Below, piece by piece: positions 54,561 through 64,000 of a stretch of 64,000 nt of DNA; within the stretch, counting starts at the first letter, position 1; every line of letters starts with the position of its first letter. Below the pieces are notes generated by a model that was given only the letters and a program-made list of their open reading frames with translations, was not told where the DNA came from and made no database searches. This DNA is from Diploptera punctata (taxonomy: Eukaryota; Arthropoda; Insecta; Blattodea; Blaberidae): the NCBI GenBank assembly GCA_030220185.1, contig JASPKZ010003845.1:2613501-2677500 (forward strand). The letters are read 5' to 3'. Made by a program: the position numbers and the translations under genes.

Positions 54561-55190
54561 GTATATATCAACTACATAGCGCGCAAGTTCTGCCAGCCGA
54601 CTGCTAGCTTCACAAATTTTTCCTTTAATTTTTTTAATCCCTTTTTACCAAGTTATTGATTTGTTCAGTCAACAAATTTTATCCTTATGTTAATATACCC
54701 TTATTACTATTGCTGTACCGAAATGGACATTTCGATACAGGAATTACGTCTTACTGCGCAAACTATACGTCATCGCCTCTCCATCTCGAGTGTCATCTTT
54801 ATGAACAGTGCCAAATGCTTTCCTATCTATCCCTTCCCTTCCTAGTGCGCACCCTATGCTATCGCGCTCCCTGTGAACTCTCATAAATAGCTGTGTTTTG
54901 TAACATCGAATCATCATCTACTTAGTCACCATTGGAGTATGGTCAGAGCAGCTCAGGAGAGCTGGTTTAGTTTGTTTAGTCCAGTAAGCCAGGGTGGGGA
55001 CGCTAGGACAGTATTTCCCCCAACCCGAGGCTGGACTAGAGTGAGTGATAATGTATGTATGTATGTTGATTTATATCATATTTTCTTTTGTATAGATGAT
55101 CTACTATGATTTCTTTTCTTTGTAAATTGAACATTTATTTATTTATTTATCTTTATATTATATGCCACAAAAATGGTTTGGCAGAGCGTG
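54561..55190. other. No feature recognised
   Basis: Unassigned. A GTAT repeat near 55051-55064. Confidence 0.5.
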
Positions 55191-55194
55191 GTTT

Positions 55195-55505
55195 AAAAAT
55201 ACTGCACAACTATTGCTGAGCCACATGTGTTAATCAAAGAGGTGGACGATCATCCAGCCAGTACAGGGGTGACATGGTCAGCATGTCGTGTACCCCAGCC
55301 GTTATAGCTGATTTTTTTCAACCTGGAGTCGTTATTTATTGTAGCTACCCGAATTTCTCATGATGCTGGGAGTGCACCGGTCTCATACTGGCCGAAAATC
55401 CATTAGATTTTTTTTTTCGCCCATGGGGACTCGAACGAGCGCAAGTCCCGTAGCTCTCTGCCAAGGCATATTGCCTTAAACCACTCGGTTACAACGCGGG
55501 GCATT
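55195..55505 (-). mobile_element. SINE family C, copy 4
   Basis: 'gaggtggacgatcatccagc', 'agccgttatagctga', 'tactggccgaaaatcc', and the tRNA-like head region 'aaaccactcggttacaacgc' in complement. Confidence 0.82.
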
Positions 55506-55604
55506 ATCTACATCAGGGATACCCAGATTTTTGTTTTTATCCCTGCCCAAATAGAAGAAACAAGAAGATGTAGGGCAATACTATAGCTGTTAAGTAAGAA
55601 TTAA

Positions 55605-55935
55605 TATGTTCTCTGCTGTGATCTCGGGGCAATGTTACCTCGTAAGTAAAAGGTCCTGGTTCTATCCCCGGACAGGGCAATTTCCCTGTGTGAGATTTTT
55701 CATCGCCTATAAGAAAAACTGCCTGGAATTTTAAAGCTACAAATAGCAAATTGTCCCCAGAATACCATTTGGCTATCATAATTATTCTAAAACTTTCAAC
55801 CTTGTTCAGTATGAATGAGTTAGTGAATGTTATGTCTTGTCTTAAATGTTTTCTTGGAAGAGCTCCCGCACTGAACTAATCCCTCTTTCTGGAATGATCT
55901 CCACGTCAAAGAAAGTATATATGTGATCCAAATTT
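55605..55935 (+). mobile_element. SINE family B, copy 9 (long 3' subfamily)
   Basis: 'ctctgctgtgatctcgggg', B-box GGTTCTATCCCC, body, and the 3' end 'gtcttgtcttaaatgtt', 'actgaactaatccctc'. Confidence 0.75.
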
Positions 55936-56077
55936 TAAACATCCTCTCCCGATAGATCGTGTCACTGAAGGCACGAATGGCATAAGACATGTAGCTATTG
56001 AACTTTTATAGGAATAAATCACTATGAGGTTTAATTTAAGATAAAATCAAATGTTTCATAATTAATCTTCTAAGCAG

Positions 56078-56116
56078 ATCGCGTTTTCGGGGTCATGACA
56101 AAGCCATCCTCAGTAC
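56078..56116 (-). ncRNA. Hammerhead-ribozyme-like core downstream of Penelope ORF
   Basis: Minus strand: CTGAGGA (56113-56107), a stem region with internal GTCATGAC hairpin, GAAA (56088-56085), CGCG palindrome, then ATC. Stem I can pair through A-U, U-G, G-C, G-U (GGTA with TGCT). Confidence 0.4.
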
Positions 56117-56490
56117 CGTTTTGCTAACTAATGTTATGTCGATCGGAAGAACCACTTCTTCTTCCCTCTGTTGGTGGACCGACAAACCTCTGAATCAGGT
56201 TAGAATTCGCGGGAATTTCGAAGTTCATAAGTTTTTATTTGTTTTTCTGAATGTGGATTTTTTCCCAAACCTTCAGTTCCTTTTGTTTATCTATTTGTTT
56301 AATTAGACTAGCTTTTGATTCAATTAGATGTTTTTCGGATCAAGCATGAGCAGCTACTGCTGACTTTTCCACTTCTCAATTTTTGACATTCTTAAGATTT
56401 TTTTCGCCCTTGTTTTCAAATTTCTTTTTGTTTTTCCTATATACATTTTGTCACAATCCCTGCATATCAGAATCAAATGTGACAACATTA
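56078..56490 (-). pseudogene. Penelope-like element, GIY-YIG end and 3' flank
   Basis: Read on the minus strand from about 56470: a C.DC..YIGKTKRNL pattern split by a frameshift (DSDMQG.., then NVYRKNKKKFENKG), EVEKSAVAAHA, HLIESKASLIKQIDKQKELK, VWEKIHIQKNK and MNFEIPANSNLIQRFVG. This order (YIGKTKR...R..EH...SA.A.H) is the GIY-YIG endonuclease that follows the RT in Penelope-like retroelements and nicks the target. Downstream (3') at 56113-56078 is a hammerhead-like core, where such elements are known to carry one. Only the C-terminal end survives, with stops. Confidence 0.65.
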
Positions 56491-56564
56491 ATATCTCGAA
56501 GAGCGGAGAGGATCGTCCTTCGGACTAAAAAACCCATTCCAAATTCAGGTCTCGTTGCAATTTA

Positions 56565-57036
56565 TATAAAACTGCTAATATCCCAGTGTTTATATGGATG
56601 CAAAACATGGACTCTTACTTTAAGGAAGGAGAAAAAGATTACGAGTATTTGAGATAAAAATTCTAGGAAATGGACCAAAGAAAGATTATCGTAACAGGCA
56701 GGCGAATGGAAAAGATTGGATAACAGTGAGCTACATGATCTTTGTAGGAAATAAGATATAATAAGAACAGTTAAATCTCACAGTCTGCGAAGAACAAGAC
56801 ATGTGGCACGAATGGGGAATGCAATAAGAGCATTGAAGCTTCTTGTAAGAAAACACGAAAAACCCCAGTTGGTAGAGCAAGAATGAGGTGAGATGAGAAT
56901 AACATTAACCGTGATTTGAAAGACGTATATTATACAGATGTTGATTGGAAAACATTAGCTCAGGATGGAGATGTGTGGAGAGCTTATGTCCCCACGGCCA
57001 AACCTACGGGTTCGATAGTGCCAACGAGTTAGTTAG
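56565..57036 (+). pseudogene. LINE-A 3' fragment
   Basis: SQCLYGCKTWTLTLRKEKKI, then degenerate 'ctcacagtctgcgaagaac', 'ggcacgaatggggaatgc', 'aagaatgaggtgagatgag', and 'ggttcgatagtgccaac'. Multiple indels. Confidence 0.75.
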
Positions 57037-57117
57037 GAGCAGCTCTTATTGTAATGTGGATGGTGTTCAGTAGAAAAGGACACGGGGGTTTTAAAGTGAG
57101 AAAAAAATCGTATGTGT

Positions 57118-57190
57118 CCATTGATACCTTGATAGCTCAAAGGGAGAATGCCAAAGTTGGAGATTCTTGGTTCAAATCCCGGTTTTCAGG
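57118..57190 (+). mobile_element. tRNA-like SINE head
   Basis: A-box-like TAGCTCAAAGGGAGAATGCC and B-box GGTTCAAATCCCGG. The following 'tttttaatttttag' looks non-tRNA, and the acceptor stem does not pair, so this is not a functional tRNA. Confidence 0.5.
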
Positions 57191-57499
57191 CATTTTTTTT
57201 AATTTTTAGTTGTATGTATTTTTTTATTTGGATGCCGTCTTTGTGACAAGTGGTACCTAAAATTGTACAATTTTAACTTTTCCATCCTAAGCTTACTGAT
57301 AAAAACAAAGTGATCCCAATACAGGCTTTAGGAGGCCCTTGGGGTAGTAGGAAGTGAAGACCCCTATCTAACTAGCCGATGCGTACGAGTTGTCAGCCCT
57401 GCGTGATGGCCGCCGTTTTCCCAAAAAATACTTATGATGCTCATTTCTGTTAGAGGAATGAATCGACCACAGGAGCATGATGGCGCCAGAAGGTTTGGG

Positions 57500-57585
57500 C
57501 CAGTTTAAAAATCCAGACCCTCGGAACTCTAATCCACAGCCTTCAGACTTGTAACATATTGCCTTAACCAACTAAGGTATGGAGA
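57500..57585 (-). mobile_element. tRNA-like SINE head
   Basis: Minus strand: CCTTAGTTGGTTAAGGC (A-box-like), then a decayed B-box (GGATTAGAGTTCCGAGGG). Minor family, single copy. Confidence 0.45.
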
Positions 57586-57599
57586 TATACAAGTAACGT

Positions 57600-58129
57600 C
57601 ATTAATTATGTCATATACAGGGTGGAAGTAATGTAAGTGCGCAGATTTTAAGTGTAAATTCCTTATGGTAAATATAATCAAAACGCCTTCTCGTTTTGTG
57701 CTACAAATGTGCAGTTTCTTGAAAAAAAAAACATACAGGATTAATTTATTGGTGCATTAATTTATAATGATGGAATGCAGTGGTCCGAGTTTTACACAAT
57801 ACAAAGGAAATGTGAAATGGAACAACTTTTTCCTTTAGTATTTTTCAATAAAATTCATAATAGCCTCTACAATATTGCCAATTTCCCCTTTTATAATAAC
57901 AATTAAAATGTTTATATATTTTCTTTAATTTAATTTATGTTAAAATAGATCATGGAATTAAAAATACCTAAATGGAATAGTTGGTTCATTTCACGTCTCC
58001 TATATAGGCCTATTGTGTGAAACTCAAATACTCGTCACCATTATGAAGTAATGCACCAACAAATTTATGCACCAAAATTTGTTTACTGAAAAAAAAAAAC
58101 TACATTTACTGCCTTACATTTAAGATTTA
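57600..58129. other. No element defined
   Basis: TACAGGGTGGAAGTAATG near 57613 looks like a typical TA-flanked transposon end, but I could not find its inverted partner. Confidence 0.35.
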
Positions 58130-58495
58130 ATTAGCAAGCCTTGCACTTTGCTGCGGCAGTGAGGCATGGACTTCGAGGAAAGGGAGGAAAGCAGGATAAC
58201 TTCTAGTGTATGAGATATACAGTAGAATCCGCCAAGTGGGATTCCAAACGTAATGATGATGCCTTGAAGGAACTACGTTTAGAACCAGTCATTAAGTTCA
58301 TAAAAGATGCCACATTAACTGGATGAATCATTTCCGACGAATGAGTTCAGAGAGAGTTCTCAAAGCCATGTTTCATATTGTCCAACCGGGATGAGATCTC
58401 TGGGCCATCGAAGGAAGCGCTGGATACAAAATTGATCAGTGAGATATTAACAGGCCTCTAGGCGTAAAACTTGTGCGGATGAAGAAGAAAAAGAA
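58130..58495 (+). pseudogene. LINE 3'-region fragment
   Basis: LALCCGSEAWTSRKGRK followed, across frame changes, by NHFRRMSSERVLKAMFH and trailing '(AAG)n' at 58480-58496. The GSEAWT and H..RM..ER pattern fits RTE-like tails. Confidence 0.6.
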
Positions 58496-58539
58496 GATAA
58501 ATTTATAAGTTATTTTGATTATGTATTTTAAAATACCTT

Positions 58540-59420
58540 TTCGGGATTCTTGGTCATGTCTTGCAGATTCATCACCTACTGTGGGTGACATCTTTCGCGA
58601 GATATTGCTTATGTAAATTTTCGTAGTAAACTGCTAACTAGTTATAAACTTGCGCGTTTTTGCCTAACTATGTATATTAGTAAATCATTTCTAATTGGTT
58701 GATATTAAACGTAGAACAGCTCACCAATTTGCTGTTTCATTGTAGAAGTCATGACTTACTATATTTGTCGTAAAGTTTTATCTGACACTTTTCTAGGGCA
58801 GGATACCATGTTTTATTAATTCTAAAACCTTCCTCTTTTCTCTTAAAAATTTGTCTATGTTTTTATATCTTCAATAGCTTCTCTGTTCCATCAAGTATAA
58901 TAATGCATGGCATTACATAAAACCTGAGTGTCATTAAATCAGATCACGTGATTAGTATTATGAAAATCAGCTACAGCTGATTTCTCTGATTGACCATGTT
59001 GACAGTGTCTTATGTGTTCTTTAATCATGGCATTAACTGATCGTTTAGTAGATCCAATATAAAACTTTCCACAACCGCATAGGATACGGATACACACCAT
59101 CCTAAAAGTTTAGAATCTCTAATATCTTTGGTAGATCATATTCTTGAAGCTTTTAGTAGGTCTCCGTATGTACGGTTTTAATTTAATGTTTCTGAAGGAA
59201 GTTTACCTATAAGATCTGAAACTTTATGAATATAAGGCAAAAAGGTTTTTCCTGTAATGTCTTTGTTTTTGATTATATTTACCACAAGGAATTTATACTC
59301 AAATTCTGCACACTAAATTTCTTCCATTCTGTATATCTTAATGGTACTCGCTCTATACCTTTAATTCACATTTAGGGCTTAAACTCGTTTGAACACCCGT
59401 TAGTTAGTGTCCGCTGGCTA
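58540..59420 (-). pseudogene. Penelope-like element, C-terminal RT/GIY-YIG remnant
   Basis: Minus strand: KTFLPYIHKVSDLIGKLPSE (the segment linking RT and endonuclease), then VCIRILCGCGKFYIGSTKRS and VNAMIKEHIRHCQHGQSEKS, AVADFHNTNHV. The C.CGK.YIG.TKR..N..I.EH pattern with SE.SA.A.H is the GIY-YIG endonuclease of Penelope-like elements. In-frame stops follow (after NHVI and in the WNREAIEDIK segment). About 180 bp further 3' (58575-58539) lies a hammerhead-like but altered core: GTGATGA, CGAAAAGG. Upstream RT blocks are not recognisable beyond about 59420. Confidence 0.75.
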
Positions 59421-60189
59421 TAGTATTTATTAGAATGTATATCTACTCTCCCATCTGATGCAGTTTGCAGTTGTGGTCATATCTCGCTGTAAATTGAAAA
59501 ACATCCATCAAAAGTAATTGGTTAGATCTGTCTAACTAGGTCGATCATTTTCTAGTGCTGACACCTTTCAATCAGTCCAGTGAGCGCTTTATGTAGTGCG
59601 TTAGTTAAATTCCCACAGGGATGCCAACTTGATTTGCAGACTTATTCAATATTCACTTATGTCAGTTTGAGTGCGTGGCTTTTATACAATTTTACGATAT
59701 AATTCACAATTCAGACTTTACGTAATTTGCAGCACAGACCATACATTTATTTATTCACTTGTCTCTTACAATGTTAGTCATCATGTTAGCTAGTTTCATT
59801 TAAGGAAATAACACTCATAAAATTTACATTTGTTGACGTGTGCAATAGTTTATTTGAATACCATGGAGCAATTTCCTGAAATTTTAAGAATTTAAGACCA
59901 ATACAACAATAACCTGATGTCCATAAACTTTATTGGCATTTCAGTATGTATTTGCAATTGAATCGTTGATTTTGTAAAGGAGTCCTCTACATTTTTACAA
60001 AAATTTACAAGAGAAGCAAAAAAGCATTACATTCCGCCGTATAATTTACAGGTTAATCAATTTTTAGCATTACACATTAAGTATAAATGTCTACATAATA
60101 ATTTATGGCCCCACAGGAAGTCCAAGAAAATTATGTTTACCGTTCGTAGAAAACCCATTTTCAAAATTAATCTATGTTTGTAATAGTAG
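59421..60189. other. No feature recognised
   Basis: May contain decayed Penelope RT; I could not confirm any block. Confidence 0.45.
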
Positions 60190-60460
60190 TAGTAGTTTCT
60201 GTTACTTCTCTTCGAATCATAAGGCCTTTGTGAAATTACGATAACGTATTTTTTTTACCAAATTTCTGAATTCACTCCAACTTTTCCCTTGTTGTTTAAT
60301 TTCTGTTATTACAGTGCTGCGCCATATGGTTTTTGGTCTTCCTGTTATTCTAGGCAATTCCTGTGTATTCCCGTCCAGATCTCTCTTTGGTACACTGTCT
60401 AGTTCTCTTCTGAGAGTGTCTCCAATCCATTTCTATTTGCGATATTTAATCTCCTTCCAG
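60190..60460 (-). pseudogene. RTE-like LINE C-terminal fragment
   Basis: Minus strand: KWIGDTLRRELDSVPKRDLD, GNTQELPRITGRPKTIWRST, VITEIKQQGKSWSEFRNLVK, then KIRYRNFTKAL-like sequence before a (CTA)n tail at 60184-60195. This is the classic 'WIGHTLRR...GRP..TWRR' end. Confidence 0.75.
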
Positions 60461-60989
60461 ATATTATGATCTGCTTATATTACATAACTTTTGCTTTTTT
60501 CTTTTTTCTTTTTTTTTTTTTTTGTGTAGGAAAAACAAACAGGGTGTCCAGATTTGCACCACTACCTGTATGATAGAAATGGTTAAGAAAATTTTATTGG
60601 AAATTCATTAGGAAAAATAACATCAGGGGCATGGGTGAGGATAGTAATCGGATGGATCTTACGGAACTGGATTATATAAATAGTATTGAGTTAGCTGAGG
60701 ATAACGGAATGACCATTAGAAACACCTTGTCCTGTGGCCGGCAACCTTAATTAAGGGGAAAAGCCAATAGACGGTAAATATAATATTTCTATTGTTGAGC
60801 CTAACTCTCGGTTAAATTTCATAGCAAGATGTTCGTTAGCGTCGTTTTACGGGCTTGAGAATCACTTAATTGCATATTAGTTGGGTATTTATGAATAAAA
60901 TACCCTAAATGGATCGAAACTCCTAGTGTAGGCCTAGGTGGGGATGCTAATATTAAGGTTAATTTTCAGTTACAATATTATAATCATAA
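60461..60989. other. No clear element
   Basis: A T-run is at 60499-60524. A piece at 60600-60700 ('gaactggattatata', 'ttagctgaggataacgg') loosely resembles the LINE-A 3' end. Confidence 0.4.
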
Positions 60990-61200
60990 CATAAAATCAT
61001 GTCTGCTCAACTCCTTAGATTATTAAAAAAACTGTAGGTCTTTCGGGACTAGCACCATCATAAGCAGAAGGAAGTACTTCATCGAAGGCCAATGAAAATA
61101 TATCTGCTTCCTTTTGCTGATGAGGTACTAGTCACGAAAGTCTAGAGTTTTTAATAGACTAAGAAGTTGAGACGGGCCTTCGAGATACATATTTCCATAA
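60990..61200. repeat. Foldback repeat FB8
   Basis: Arms around 61090: 'tgctcaactccttagattatt' against complement of 'aatagactaagaagttgaga'. Same subfamily as FB7. Confidence 0.75.
61115..61147 (+). ncRNA. Hammerhead-ribozyme-like core (right arm of FB8)
   Basis: CTGATGA (61117-61123) and GAAA (61136-61139) are intact, but stem II (GGTACTAGTCAC) and stem III (AGTCT) pair poorly. Left-arm partner reads CTTATGA. Confidence 0.3.
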
Positions 61201-62094
61201 TTTAATGTTATAATTTTAATAGTATGACTAACACCTCAACGGAGTTTTATTAATGCTGATCTTGTGTTAGCTGAGGAACTGGCATTGAACCTGCAGATTA
61301 CATAAGCTGCAGAATGAGTTCAATGTTGGGGCACTTTGTTTAAGAGAAATTACATCAAGACAAGGGCTTGCACGAGTAGGAAAAGCATAGAAGTATTGTG
61401 CAGTAAGGGAAAATAAGCCACAAAACAAACAAAAACAAAAAAAAAATGAGACAAAAGATAAGGAAACGAAAAGTATTTTGTAATAAAGAATGTGGTTATG
61501 GGCAGATGTTCACACTCGAGTGACCGGACATTTATCTGTTCCCCGGCATCTCTCCCTTCTTAATAAAACAATAGCGATAGTACGCTCCACTATTTACTAA
61601 GCACTAATTATGCCTTTTATTGTACCCCAAAAATTTGCGATCCTTGTCTCATAATATTCTTGCTGCATTCGTAAAAAAAAAATGCATCTTTAAAATGGGG
61701 ATTCCGTACCCTGAACAGCTATGTATCATTAATCTTTGGCTCTACTGCTATAAATATTCCCCTAGATGAGAGTAACTAGTTTATAAAATTTATAATGAAT
61801 CCATGGTTTTGAGTTGTTATCACTGGAGCCTGTTTCAATGGTTACTTATTAGCAATGTTATTGTTAGTCTGGTAAATCTGTTTCATAAACAGAAACATAA
61901 CTGACTGGCACTATTTTTTTTTCTAATGCCACCAGATCGTCTTTTATGCCATTTCAGGCTCTCTCTCTCTTCTGGCATGGCGGAATTGTAATTCATTTTT
62001 TAGGTTGCTGGAAGGCGGAGTTACGGTACTCCGATGATATGATGGATGATAAATGGTAATAAAGCGCCAGGAGAGTTTTGTAACCTAAACTTAA
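61201..62094. other. No feature recognised
   Basis: Unassigned; short A-runs. Confidence 0.45.
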
Positions 62095-62220
62095 ACTCAA
62101 TTCCAGACGATGGGCAACCCTTTGAGGAAAAATTCCTATGGTTTGGCCGGGAATCGGACCCGGGACCTCATGAACTGTAGTCAGGAACGCTGACCACTAG
62201 CCCATGAAGCTGGTCTCACT
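62095..62220 (-). mobile_element. tRNA-headed SINE, minor family
   Basis: Minus strand: GGGCTAGTGGTCAGCGTTCC (A-box region) and GGGTCCGATTCCCGG (B-box) followed by a short body. Well-preserved boxes, but the ends do not form an acceptor stem. Confidence 0.6.
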
Positions 62221-62234
62221 GGCACTATAGAAAC

Positions 62235-62440
62235 ACATATATTCATGGCTGCGCGGATATAAGCTCCATCCTTAACTATTGTTTTCCAATCATCCCCTGT
62301 ATAATCTATTTCCCTCAAATCTCAGTTAATTTTTTTCTCCCACTCCATTATTGTCTACCAACTTGGCGTTTTCCCTCTGGTTTTTCTACAAGAAGCTTCA
62401 GTTCCCCTCTTCCATTCCCCATCCGTGATTTTAATGACAC
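62235..62440 (-). pseudogene. LINE-A 3' fragment
   Basis: In complement: 'aagcttcttgtagaaaaacc', 'gaaaacgccaagttggtag', 'gattatacaggggatgattg', 'cgcgcagcc'. Degenerate. Confidence 0.7.
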
Positions 62441-62499
62441 TTATACTGGTTATTGGGTATTTGGATACCAGAGATTGTAATAAAACTGGAGAACAACGA

Positions 62500-62715
62500 A
62501 TCTAAATGAAATTTGTGAAGAAATTACATTTAGAAAATGGAAATGGGTTGGTCATTGTTGGACCACCGAAGAATATAGGAAGCGAAGAGGAAGATCATCA
62601 GGGATGAAGCTGAACAGGCAGGGATGAGTTAGAATGAAATTAAGGCATTGACAAACAACGGAATGCGTTGGCAGCTTTTATCAAGACCCTATGGCTTCCC
62701 AGTGGAGTGACCAGG
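62500..62715 (+). pseudogene. RTE-like LINE C-terminal fragment
   Basis: EEITFRKWKWVGHCWTTEEY, RKRRGRSSGMKLNRQG, LTNNGMRWQLLSRPYGFPS. This is the 'KWKWIGH...R.RG...W' end of an RTE-type LINE with a (TAC)n tail near 62717-62735. Confidence 0.65.
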
Positions 62716-62842
62716 ACTACTATTACTACTACTGTACTGATTTTTACATTTATTAGAACATCGCATTCTCATACAAAAACATTACAACACATTGAAGTAA
62801 ATATAAAGAAAAATTCTCACTGCCTACCGTCTATTAATATAC

Positions 62843-62872
62843 AGTATATATATATATATATTATATATATAT
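62843..62872. repeat. (TA)n microsatellite
   Basis: Interrupted TA array. Confidence 0.85.
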
Positions 62873-62879
62873 TTTATTA

Positions 62880-63030
62880 GGGAATGTGCACTCAGTGTGC
62901 ATTAGTGGTGGGACAGGACACACACCCAGACCCAAGGTAGAGATTTAAAATCCCCTACCCCGCCGGGAATCGAACCGGGTAGCCGGAGTGGAAGGTAAGG
63001 ACTCTACCGACTACGCCACGGCGACGGACG
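62880..63030 (-). mobile_element. tRNA-headed SINE, minor family
   Basis: Minus strand: GCCGTGGCGTAGTCGGTAGA (A-box) and CCGGTTCGATTCCCGGCGGG (B-box), then a body with 'taaatctctaccttgggtc'. Clean promoter boxes suggest a relatively young copy. Confidence 0.65.
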
Positions 63031-64000
63031 TCTGTTAAATATTACCCAACGAAAAAAAGTAAACATATATATTTAGTGTGCAAACCACGGTACTGGCAAC
63101 ATTGATTGTTACGTGTATAAACATGTGATCATGATTCATGTTATAAAAATGAGTGGCGTAATGTTGTGTAAGATAACATTCTTTCATATGAATCATTCTT
63201 TATTTCTATTAGAAGAGAACAAGAGAAGTCTTAAAAAAGATATTTCAATAATATTTAATGGTATATAATACTCCTCCATTTTAAAAGTAAATTCCAATCC
63301 AATGTTTTTTTCAATAGCTTTAAATGCTAGTACTGTATATTACTGATACCAAACGAGATAAATATCATTTTTTATAAGTTACCAGATGTAGTCCGCATGC
63401 GTAATGAGTAAATCACTCGTGATATCATGTTAAAGGAATGTTCTCCAATTCCTGAAAATATTATGATCTTTAAATCATATTGTTTTAAAAATATTCTCCT
63501 CAGTTATATGGCATTACGGGACCATCTACTTTAGTTTCTTATGGTCTCTTGAAAACATCCAGACTACTGTCATACTTTTTTCCATTACTTTATTCCAGTA
63601 TTACATTTTTGATGTATTATAGAAAGAGTTGAGAGTGTCACGGTAAATATTGTCACTGGTTGTCGGGGGTCGGCTTTCACTTTGTTTTCTCATTTAAAAC
63701 AACATAGATGTTGAAAAACTCCACAATAATTTTATGTAATTCAATTAACTCTCCGTGACATTATATTCACAAATTGCTGTAATACTCGTAATTAATCATG
63801 TTTTAAAGTTTATCTATCAATTATCGTCAGGCTCTAACGAATCAACTCGCCACAGTTTCTTCTTTTTCACAGCTCATTGTATTGCTGTCACAACAAAATT
63901 GACTCACTTCTATCACTGGCAATAGTTTATATAGGCCGGGGAAGAAATTTCTCGGATCCCAATTGAGATTTTTCTCGTACGGAAGTTTATAAGATCGAAC
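63031..64000. other. No feature recognised
   Basis: AT-rich DNA to the end of the window with no frame, SINE head or LINE motif that I can support. Confidence 0.5.

Noticed and set aside
57600..58129. TA-flanked transposon starting TACAGGGTGG
   Set aside because: No inverted partner end could be found within a few kilobases.
62880..63030. Functional tRNA gene (clean A and B boxes)
   Set aside because: The sequence continues into a SINE body and the cloverleaf arms do not close by eye.
1..64000. Endogenous viral element or LTR retrotransposon
   Set aside because: No capsid, protease, integrase or viral polymerase motifs and no paired LTRs; all reverse transcriptases seen are of non-LTR type, and the Penelope-like pieces lack a recognisable RT.

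Overview
This 64 kb window is AT-rich, repeat-saturated animal DNA. The repeats point to an insect, most likely a cockroach or termite (Blattodea): tRNA-headed SINEs in several families, RTE/CR1-like LINEs whose proteins end in a conserved 'RRLRWAGH...GRPRMRWENN...RAAMNLRV' tail, Penelope-like elements, and many terminal-inverted-repeat DNA transposons. The taxon is an inference from repeat style; no diagnostic host gene is present. I found no convincing host protein-coding gene, rRNA, functional tRNA, CRISPR or bacterial/viral operon. The best host-gene candidate is one 62-nt exon-like segment at 7363-7424 with good splice signals, so the window is probably intronic or intergenic.

Layout. 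1-14 kb: LINE fragments, SINEs, a TTAA-flanked MITE (2728-3489), a TA-flanked MITE (7547-8238), a foldback (10776-11008) and a pogo-like transposase remnant (13856-14125). 14.25-19.33 kb: a three-layer nest. An RTE-like LINE (15-bp target duplication) was hit by a second LINE (11-bp duplication), which was hit by a 2250-bp CACTG-ended DNA transposon (3-bp TTA duplication). 19.9-27 kb: an internally deleted Tc1/mariner-type element, foldbacks and LINE pieces. 28-35 kb: SINEs, an IS630/Tc1-mariner-type transposon inserted in a SINE (29487-31329), and a second, inverted, nearly identical copy of the CACTG transposon (32590-34838). 35-47 kb: LINE/SINE debris, an ~800-bp palindrome (40620-41430), a 377-bp tandem duplication (44003-44756), and copies of two unnamed long repeats. 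47-64 kb: foldbacks, more LINEs, and two Penelope-like fragments with GIY-YIG remnants (56.1-56.5 and 58.5-59.4 kb).

The most interesting signal is a recurring motif in the 100-300 bp foldback repeats (21.2, 24.8, 47.8-48.0, 51.7-51.9, 61.0-61.2 kb) and downstream of the Penelope GIY-YIG remnant at 56.1 kb: CTGANGA, a short hairpin, GAAA, a tiny palindromic stem (AGGCCT or ACTAGT), a UH dinucleotide, then bases that can close stem I (CTG/CAG). This is the order of a minimal hammerhead ribozyme core. In the foldbacks it occurs on opposite strands in the two arms. An extra U at the base of stem II and point changes in several copies are caveats; catalysis is not shown.

Genes do not work together here as a pathway. 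The window is a record of successive insertions, with dead transposase and reverse-transcriptase genes, and several insertion dates can be ordered from target duplications and paralogous empty sites.
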